From Allodiplogaster sudhausi (taxonomy: Eukaryota > Nematoda > Chromadorea > Rhabditida > Diplogasteridae): a DNA stretch of 64,000 nt. The notes below the pieces were generated by a model that was not told the origin of the DNA, did not search any database, and saw only the letters and a list, made by a program, of their open reading frames with translations. The position numbers and the translations under genes were made by a program. The stretch spans positions 458,501 through 522,500 of the forward strand of contig CALZFC010000268.1 of assembly GCA_945643635.1 (NCBI GenBank), written 5' to 3'. Each line of letters opens with the position of its first letter. Position 1 is the first letter of the stretch. Positions 56,927-64,000 of this stretch are shown here, piece after piece.

Positions 56927-58823
56927 GACATAGGGAGATGAGAGAGATAGAGAGAGAGAACATAGGGAGATGAGAGAAATAGAGAGAGAACAGAGGGAGA
57001 TGAGAGAGATATAAGCAAAAGTGAGGCGAGAGAGGATTTTTTTTTGTATCCTTCTATCATTCATTAAAACGCGTTTGTTGCAGGCCTTTGACCGCCTTTT
57101 GGCGGACAACGTGAAAACCCCTGAGGCCTTCAAGCTCTCTCCTGCCCAGATCGAGCTCTTCAAGGCGCTCCAACAGCACGGACCGGACGCGATAACGGTT
57201 AGTCTTCTTGGGGTGTTCCAATGGCCCTTAGAAAAAGCTATGCCCCACCCGCCCCCGCCCCACGCCCTCTCTGAAACAACCATAGTTGTGGTGAGCTTAT
57301 CGAACTGTTATTTATGGGCCCCCTGACACTGTCAATTACAAGGGATCAGGGTAAAAAAGGTTCTGTCGATTCGACACATCCACCCTTATTTTGGGCCTCC
57401 CCAAAGCTTTTGAGGAACATTTAGACAAAAACAGCTAACCAACCCTGGTTTCCGGGCCTAATAACTCATTCCCCACCCTAATCTTTTGGGTCCTCGACAG
57501 TGACTTTTATTCCCTGCAAGGGATAATTACACGCAATTAATTAGAATTGATAAAAGTACATTTTTTAAATAAATTAATTTTTTTTCCATTTGAGGACGTT
57601 GATGGAATGCTTGGCGCGCTGTACCTCGGCCTCCAGTGGTCCATGTCCGAGCTGCTTCCCATCTTCGACCTCATGCGAATCGCACTGCTCAACGAGACTA
57701 TCAACGGCTACTATTGCACAGGGGTACGGTAGTGAATCAATATTGGCTACTATTGTACTGTGGATACGGTAGTTGACATCGTTTCAATGTGATGCATTGA
57801 GATAATAAATAGGCGAGATAAAAAAAGAGCATGAAAATAGATAGAAGACGAAGTATGGTTTGTAGAAACGAAGAAAATTCTGCAGCTAGCGGTGAATTTG
57901 TTTTTGCTTTTGCAGTTAGTTAAGCAAGAGAGAATGCGGATTAAGTAGTGGCAAACAAAGTAAAAAAAGATTCAGAATGCTATTTTAAAATGTGATAATA
58001 ATGTAACAAATTTGTAGGACGGATCTGGCGACTTCCGTAGCCGCCTCCTCGCTCTCCTCGTATCGGATTCACCCGAGCCCCTCAAGGTGAGGCTTTCTAA
58101 ACATTATAAAAATATAAATTAATTAAAAAATGTAAACTTATATATTTTTTAAAGTAAATTTTGTATATGTATTTAATTTTTTCTTAAAAAAAAATATATG
58201 TGTAGATTCCTTTATTTAAAAAAAATTAGAAATATGGTTGAGCTGCCCGGAGCTCCTGCCGACCCCGCGGCCTATAGCCACCACATTCCACCACCCACCC
58301 CTTGCTGTTCCAGGTCGTGCTCTGCCGCGCCATCTGCAACGCCTTCCTGCACGAGGCAGGCCGTCGGATGGCAATGGACGAGATCAAGAGTCTGATGCCA
58401 GTCGTCACCGGGCTCGTGCTGTCGAGTCGTCCTGCACTCCAGGTGGGTTCTGGGGCATAGAGGACCCCTTTATGGTTTGGGGGCTACCATGATGGTACAT
58501 GTAGGACCCCTATAAGGTATGGAGAGCTCTGCATGTGGTACGTGAAGGACCCCTTTACAAAGTCTCTAGGTCGAGGTCGAAAAGTTATATTTGTTAGTGT
58601 GGCAATTTTATATTTATGAAATGAAAGAAAACGTTAGAAAAAAATTAAAAATTAAATGGTGTGATCAGACGCTACCCCATACAATTGTTGATCAAAAAAT
58701 TCGTTTATACAATATCTTCCTTTTGGCGCCCAAAGGACCCATACCCACCCCCATTTTGGATGTGCCTCGTACCACCCTTTTCCCTTTGCTTGATGCAATA
58801 ATCATTTAATAAAGTTGTTCGTC

Positions 58824-58908
<85 letters not shown>

Positions 58909-59890
58909 CTCGCTTTCCTTTTAAGGCTGCCGCTGCCTCTGCCCTCTGCAACTGGTCCCTCCACCTCCTCCGTACATCCGAATCGGTCTGTGAGCTTGGA
59001 CCACGTGAGGATTGCGTCCGTGAGATTGTCAAGGTTTTATTTGTTTATTCATTTAATAGAAATAAACAAATGTTCCCTAATAGTTAGAAATAAATTCTCG
59101 AACCGGTGGATTTTTTATTTAAACAAATACTTATTGTAAGATTAAATTATTTAAAAAAAATAGTCAAAAAAGTCACCCGGTGGTTTGCGTGGCAACATTT
59201 TTGATAAAGTGAAGGGGCACCGAAGTGTTTTTGATATGAGGAAGAGAGGAACTGCTGTGTAATTACAATAGAGGCCATAGATCCATTAATTAATATTCTA
59301 TAGATAAATAATAGCTTTTTGTTGTTGTTGTTTTTTTATTTAAAAGAGCTGGAAAAATTGTTTTTTCTACAGGCCCTCGAAGGCACTCCGACCTTCGGCG
59401 CGCTCCGCGAGGACGCGCTCGTGCGAGTGATGCAGGCAGTCTCGACACTGATGTGGGGTGACGTCACCGTCATCAAGGTGAGAAAAAGAGAGAGAGAGAG
59501 AGAGAGAGAGAGGATGAGCGAGAAAGTGAGTCATAGAAGAGAGAGAGAGAGAGCGAGAGAGAGTGAGTGAGAGGAAAGAGAAAGAGAGTGAGAGAGATAA
59601 AAGTATGAGCGAGAGAAAAAAGAGAGAGATCGCGAAAGCGAGAGAGAGAGAGAGATAAATTTACAGTGCGAGGGGTGTTCGTGCCGGTACCCTGAATGAA
59701 CTTGTTTAATGACGCTGTGAATGGTGTTCATAATAAACGAAGAAGATTAATTATTTCTTTAAACTTTAACTTTGAGCTCTCCAAGTCGCGAGGAATCGCC
59801 GAGATTGCGACTCGAATCAAGGATGCTATTGTGGACGATTCGGGCAAGTCGCTCTGCCGTGACATTGTCGAGATGACTTACGCCGTCTGA
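48814..59890 (+). CDS. PLAA: Phospholipase A2-activating protein (PLAA / UFD3 / Doa1 homologue)
   Basis: Exons: 48814-48961, 49190-49241, 49477-49588, 49923-49995, 50765-50874, 51715-51853, 52270-52420, 52925-53039, 53410-53483, 53670-53730, 53883-53945, 54064-54174, 54428-54526, 54764-54913, 55356-55431, 55880-55948, 56141-56228, 56662-56794, 57084-57197, 57595-57723, 58018-58086, 58314-58442, 58926-59033, 59373-59477, 59777-59890. All phases agree; 2592 nt give 863 residues (human PLAA 795). N-terminal WD40 repeats (LLSGGRDETVRMW, LVSGGWDNNVIVW, LSASADKTIRLW, LSAANDCTVRLW, CGEGGHLVVW) bind ubiquitin. Exons 12-13 and 14-15 give two PFU-like segments, where one is usual. Then come DPLTGG-RYVP repeats and a helical PUL domain (exon 18 on), which binds Cdc48/p97. 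The protein acts in ubiquitin homeostasis and p97-linked degradation. Confidence 0.95.
50200..50764 (+). repeat. Minisatellite of splice-acceptor-like units in PLAA intron 4
   Basis: About 15 degenerate units of 30-40 bp read like TTCTTCYTTACAGTACCCCAGA. Each contains a pyrimidine run and (T)TACAG, the same layout as the true acceptor (TTTTTTTACAG at 50,764) that ends the array. Confidence 0.75.
50866..51072 (+). repeat. Minisatellite of donor-like units in PLAA intron 5
   Basis: Five to six units of about 40 bp (CTACCTCGCGGTAGTTTG, CCCCTGGGGG, ATTCCTYC). Each contains CTCGCGGTAG, which is the exon 5/intron 5 junction itself (ACCTCGCG|GTAGGT at 50,874). Confidence 0.85.
51837..51921 (+). repeat. 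Duplicated splice donor flanking a GA tract, PLAA exon 6
   Basis: GTGCATGTGTTCAAGGGTGAG occurs at 51,837 and again at 51,901, separated by (GA)n. Either donor (51,853 or 51,916) could be used. The upstream one keeps the phase with exon 7; the longer form adds 63 bases, also in phase. Confidence 0.85.
52430..52640 (+). repeat. Acceptor-like minisatellite in PLAA intron 7
   Basis: Degenerate units around CCTTACAGTA-CCAANAATGTAC repeat about six times. Similar TATAGTATCCC and CTACAGTGTGCC words recur at 52,820-52,910, up to the real acceptor at 52,924. Confidence 0.65.
54920..55218 (+). repeat. GA-rich tract after PLAA exon 14 donor
   Basis: The intron begins GTTAGATGAGAGAGAGAG and stays purine-rich for about 300 bp, with G runs at 55,160 and 55,190. 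Confidence 0.9.
55437..55520 (+). repeat. GA tract after PLAA exon 15 donor
   Basis: GTTCAGAGCGGGAGAGAGAG opens the intron directly after the donor at 55,432. A second GA tract follows at 55,641-55,680. Confidence 0.9.
56795..57020 (+). repeat. GA tract after PLAA exon 18 donor
   Basis: The donor GTAGGGGGGAAGAGAGAGAG leads straight into (GA)n with GACATAGGGAGAT variants for about 220 bp. Confidence 0.9.
57350..57520 (+). repeat. Dispersed repeat, copy 2
   Basis: Same-orientation relative of 3108-3262, here inside PLAA intron 19. It shares CCTCGACAGTGACTTTTATT (one difference), CCCTGGTTTCCGGGCC and CATTCCCCACCCTA. Confidence 0.55.
58829..58920 (+). repeat. CT tract before PLAA exon 23 acceptor
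   Basis: (CT)n with TTTC interruptions runs almost into the acceptor TTTTAAG at 58,925, serving as or extending the polypyrimidine tract. Confidence 0.9.
59478..59655 (+). repeat. GA tract after PLAA exon 24 donor
   Basis: GTGAGAAAAAGAGAGAGAG starts the intron. The purine-rich tract continues for about 175 bp. Confidence 0.9.
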
Positions 59891-60782
59891 GCTGCCGAAG
59901 ACGAAGCAAAACTCTTACCGTAATCCAGGAACGGGCCGTGCTTTAGACTAATATAATTATTTAATTGATTTTCGTCCCCTATAGCCTGTTAACACGTCTA
60001 GAGTATAATTCGAGCGCTTTTCTTTCCCGAACTTTACGGAAAACTTGGCGATTTGGACGCTTGTCGCTTTGGAATAGTTGCGATGTGCCTAATTGAAAGC
60101 AAGCAAGATATGGATTTTAAAGTGAATGTCTACTTTCCGCTCGATTTCGCTATGGTTTTATGGCTCAGTTCAATTTTATCTACTCGTCATATAGAGTAAT
60201 TGAGTTATTTTTGCTACTATCGTATTTATGATTCCGTGCAAAGACCTGGTGTTGTCCGACTTATATGGTGTGCGTGTGTTATATATTGAGTATTTTATGT
60301 CTGCAATTGAATTTGCTATTGAAAGTACGGTAATCAATAAATATTTGATTAGTAGGAATAATTTTGTATTGCCTGCAAAAGATGGGGAAAATGCTAGTTG
60401 TGTTAAATGAGTGTGGAATGGGCAAATAATTTTACGTTTTTTAAGGGTGGTTTTGAATTCGGGTAACTCTTGAGGGCGAAAGCTCGAAAAGATCATGGAT
60501 ACGCGTTCAGATGGGCCAGAAACTGGGCAATGTCCAACGAAGAATGCCATTTGAGGATCAAGTTTCACGTACATAATTCAATCATTGAATGCTGATTCTC
60601 GAGAAGAGTGGTTTTATATTTACACTAGCCGGTGAAGACGGTATAATAGAGAAACATCCATGGGAGCTTCGTTTTAGCAACATCGTCAGAAAAGGCAATT
60701 TATTGCATTATTTATTTGCGCCATTAGAGAGAAGCTTAATGTACATATTTCTAATCACTTTGCAATCATCGGCCCTCTTCAT
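59891..60782. other. 3' flank of PLAA
   Basis: No further gene is supported. The 3' untranslated region of PLAA must lie here, but no well-placed AATAAA stands out in the first 400 bp (an ATCAATAAATA occurs at about 60,333). Confidence 0.45.
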
Positions 60783-61873
60783 TAGCCACGCTCAGTCGCG
60801 ATAAAAAGAATCGGGTAGAGGCTGGCTTCCAAAAATTTAAAGTCTATGTCTAGAAATTTCTAGAATGTCGAAGATGCGATGAAAGATGTTATATAACCCA
60901 GTGTGCCGCATCCTAGAATTGCCGCGTATCCAAATAGTCGCTGCTTCTCCAGTTGGCGAGTCGACCTCAAGGATTAGTGGGAGGGAGGGGAGATACACTA
61001 CTGTCCAGCCTTTGTCTAGATACATAGAAAGCTCGATCCGCTTATGTGCATTTCATTCGAAACTAACTATTAGCGATTTATATTCTTTTGAAAACATTAT
61101 ATGTCGATATACAGTGAATAAATAAAAATAAATAAAAAATCTTTTAATTACGTTTCCTTCTAAATTAGCCGCACCATGTTCGCGAGCGAGCGCGTGCTAG
61201 GATGGCTTCCAAAAATTCCATATTACATTTTCCAATAATAGTGTGCCCAATCTGGACATCATTTCGGCTCACTTGTCCTCTAGAACGAAAGGATGCTTGC
61301 ACCCTAGACTTGACGGCCACTCGAAAGAACGTGTCAACGGTCGTTATGACATGACCCGGTCAATGCCAACTGAGAGAGGGAAAAAAGTACATAGAGTTGG
61401 CCATTTATTATAAATGCATGTGTTATGAATGCAAGAGGTCGCTTTACGATCAACGACTCAAGATGCAAAAAACATATACAATGATCTCTCCATATCTAGT
61501 TTAATTATTTTTAATTATAAAAAAATGTTTTACTTTATCCTTTTTTTATTAATATATGTTATCTTTAATTTGTGGTTTAAAATAATAATAAAAACAATTT
61601 ATCCATTTTTATTCATATATGAAGTAGTGTCTAATTTGCGTTAAAAAATATAGTCGCATTACTACTTTTAGCCTCACCTAATTCGCGTCGAAAACGCGTA
61701 CGGGTGGGCTCGCAAAAATTTGTTCGAAATCCATTCGGATTCCACACACAGAAAAAATGGTCACCGAGTTTTGCAATAAGACTAGCTGTTACAAGCAGCA
61801 ACCTATCCTTGGTGGATAGTTCTGAGCGTGCGCTAAGTGCGAGTGAGGGGGCACGCGTCCCGCTGATGGAGAG

Positions 61874-61882
<9 letters not shown>

Positions 61883-61932
<50 letters not shown>

Positions 61933-62016
61933 GTCAGCGCGAAAACACGTGAGAAGATGGAAGAGAGATAGAGAGATAGAGGAGACATACAGACCGAGAG
62001 AGAAAGACCCGAATGA

Positions 62017-62055
<39 letters not shown>

Positions 62056-62127
62056 AAGAGAGAAAAAGAGAGAGAGAGATAGAGAGAGAATGAGAGAGAA
62101 AAAGAGAGAAAGACAGAGAGAGAGACT
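61883..62127 (+). repeat. GA microsatellite
   Basis: GT run then (GA)n with many small interruptions, belonging to one unit of the surrounding array. Confidence 0.95.
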
Positions 62128-62439
62128 GAAAACTAGGTCTTCTTGAATATGACATATCGTTTTTTTCTGGGCTAAAAACCCATTCATTAACCGTCTTTTC
62201 CTTCTAGCCTCACCTAATTCGCGTAAAACGCGTACGGGCAGGCTTCCAAAAATTAAAAAAAATCACATGATTTTTCGTCCAATGATAATTCTTCATCTTC
62301 CCCTCGGTTCATCGACTAGAGGCCCATAATCGGGCAACCTATCTTTGGCGAGTTTTTCGAGACATGTATTCCGTGCGAACGGTTACCTCAGACTAACGAT
62401 GGTAGAGGGAGAGTCATGGAATGAGATGTAGGGCGAGCA

Positions 62440-62580
62440 GAGGTGTCAATGGGCCGGCCCGGCCCGGCCCGACCGGCCCGCTGGCCGGGCTGGCCCAATT
62501 TCCCAAGGGCCCAGGCCGGCACGGGTCGGGCTAAAGAAAAGTTGGGCCGGCCAGTAGGCCCGATTGGGCCCGATAAGCAC
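62440..62580. repeat. GGCC/GGGCCC palindromic cluster, copy 2
   Basis: Dense GGCCGGCCC-type words, self-complementary, followed at 62,745-62,850 by a related weaker cluster (TGGCCCGG...CCGGGC, GGGCCCGAAGGGCC). It resembles the island at 44,697-44,813, which also carries TTGACACCTCT next to it (here AGAGGTGTCAA). Confidence 0.85.
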
Positions 62581-63103
62581 ACAATGTCGTACAGTCAGGA
62601 CGACTGGTGGCATTGATAATGCAAAACTCTCTTCATTTGTTCATTTTTCCCCCTAAAAGTCTTACTTCTACACATTAAAAAATTCTTAATTTCAAAACAC
62701 ATTGTAACTCTTTGGACTTTTTAACCAGAATTTTTTTTTAAAATCGGGCTCAAACCTGCCCAAAATTACATGGCCCGGAAATTTCCGGGCGGGCAGGGCC
62801 GAGACTTTGGGCCCGAAGGGCCGGGCTGACCCAAATATTTTGAGCCCGTTGAAACTATCGCTTTATTATTAAAAGCCTTTTGTTGATGTCGTTTTAGCCT
62901 CACCTATTTCGCGATTGTACGCGTACAGGCAGGCCTTCAAAAATTTCAATACACAAAGGTATTACTCGAACCGGGGACCGCGTCACCGAGGGGGTGTATA
63001 AAGTTTAATCCTCATGATATTAATACATCTCCGGCAGCAACCTATGGCCGCCGAGTTTTCCGAAGCATGACGTTTGTGCGTAATCATGTCCTGCCTCACG
63101 TGT

Positions 63104-63132
63104 TTGGAGAGAGAGAGAGGGAGGGAGAGAGA

Positions 63133-63175
<43 letters not shown>

Positions 63176-63265
63176 AGAGGGACAGATAGTTAAGGAGAGA
63201 CAGTGAGAGAGAGACAGAGAGACAGAGAGAAAGAGGGACAGAGACTGAGAGAGAGACAGAGAGAC

Positions 63266-63309
<44 letters not shown>

Positions 63310-63319
63310 AGAGAGAGAC

Positions 63320-63367
<48 letters not shown>
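63104..63367 (+). repeat. GA microsatellite
   Basis: Long (GA)n with GACAGA and GACTGA interruptions. The Ser/Leu-repeat open frames on the minus strand are read-through. Confidence 0.95.
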
Positions 63368-63372
<5 letters not shown>

Positions 63373-64000
63373 ATCTATAGATGTGCATATCACTTTCCAA
63401 AACTATAATAGTCAGCAATTCTCAACAATGCACCTTGCTCATATTCATTTGCTCAAAACTTTTATACATTATATAATATTAGAGATGTAAAAAGAGAATG
63501 TGAAATAGTTTTACCTATCAGCAGTTTGTAATTGAACGAAGACAAAAGAAGTCATTATTCGCAGCTATTTTTGTAAGTAGGCTATTGAAATGCAGTTAAC
63601 ACATGCATTTATCTGACAAGTCCGTGAGAGTTGTGAGAGTCCGTATTTGGCAGAGAATAAATTACGATCCAACTATTATCGATGCTGTTTTAGCCTCACC
63701 TAATTCGCGTTAAACGCGTACGGGTGGGCTTCCAAAAATTACCAAATAATAAACATCTCATTGAGAATTAGTGGTTTATCCCGCATGAACATTATATACC
63801 TCCAACCTATCTGCGCCCGCTTTTCGGAAGCATGGCGTATGTGCGTAAAATTGACCTCCCGCACTTCACTAAGAGAGAGAGAGCGTACGTATGTATTATG
63901 CTATGTTCTTCGGCATATACTTTTATTTAAGTTTAACTTTTATCGTTATAAACATGCTATCCTGAAGAAAATAAATGCACGTCTCAAATTACACAAAATA

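Larger units (their letters stand above)
60783..63880 (+). repeat. Irregular array of a 'TAGCCTCACC' repeat
   Basis: Copies of a roughly 50-bp core, TAGCCTCACCTAATTCGCG, then ACGCGTACGGG, then GGCTTCCAAAAATT, start at about 61,669, 62,205, 62,895 and 63,691, with wea ker copies at 60,783 and 61,165. Better copies are followed, 100-150 bp later, by CAACCTAT...GAGTTTT/CTTTT-CG-AGCATG..GT.TGTGCG, then often a GA tract. All copies are in the same orientation at spacings of about 390 to 800 bp. Confidence 0.8.

Overview
The window is genomic DNA of a small invertebrate, not a prokaryote: genes are split by many short to medium introns, coding density is uneven, and simple repeats and transposon remnants are everywhere. 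A virus-like element whose proteins resemble those of nematode Maverick/Polinton elements makes a nematode my leading guess, but nothing here proves it, and the many 3' splice sites ending in AAG or GAG are not typical of Caenorhabditis.

Layout. (1) 1-1.2 kb: decayed 3' end of a cysteine-rich membrane-protein gene. (2) 3.9-10.0 kb: a multi-exon plus-strand gene joining a C2H2/HD-x-x-EG transposon-type protein to a SAMD3-like C-terminal region. (3) 12.4-16.1 kb: two diverged copies of an unrecognised two-exon gene, pointing at each other; a third, broken copy lies at 27.1-27.9 kb. (4) 17.2-17.9 kb: a secreted-protein gene cut off in its third exon where (5) a broken Maverick/Polinton begins (about 17.86-25.96 kb). 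It holds protease (two copies, one at each end, in opposite orientation), packaging ATPase, chromodomain integrase, penton-like and major capsid proteins and several small proteins, but no DNA polymerase B. (6) 26.0-26.8 kb: tRNA-derived tandem units. (7) 28.1-47.1 kb: a minus-strand cluster of related cysteine-rich secreted or membrane proteins. It has two single-module genes with transmembrane tails, one gene fragment, and what looks like one large modular gene (35.4-47.1 kb) with four cysteine-rich modules joined by Thr-rich linkers. MITEs and an LTR-retrotransposon remnant sit inside it. (8) 48.8-59.9 kb: a complete 25-exon gene for the PLAA/UFD3/Doa1 ubiquitin-binding protein (863 codons, all exon phases consistent). 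Its introns are full of purine or pyrimidine microsatellites and minisatellites that look like copies of its own splice sites. (9) 60-64 kb: an irregular array of a dispersed repeat with GA tracts and GGCC-rich palindromes.

How the parts relate. PLAA is an ordinary housekeeping gene. The cysteine-rich cluster is a local gene family that has expanded by exon and module duplication: same exon order, same intron phase, shared signal-peptide and transmembrane exons. The Maverick abuts a truncated member of that family, so it either inserted there or shared a rearrangement breakpoint. Its frame lesions are mostly single-base changes, so it is recently dead, or partly a victim of assembly error. 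Gene models were built by eye from splice signals and reading-frame continuity; exact exon ends need transcript data.
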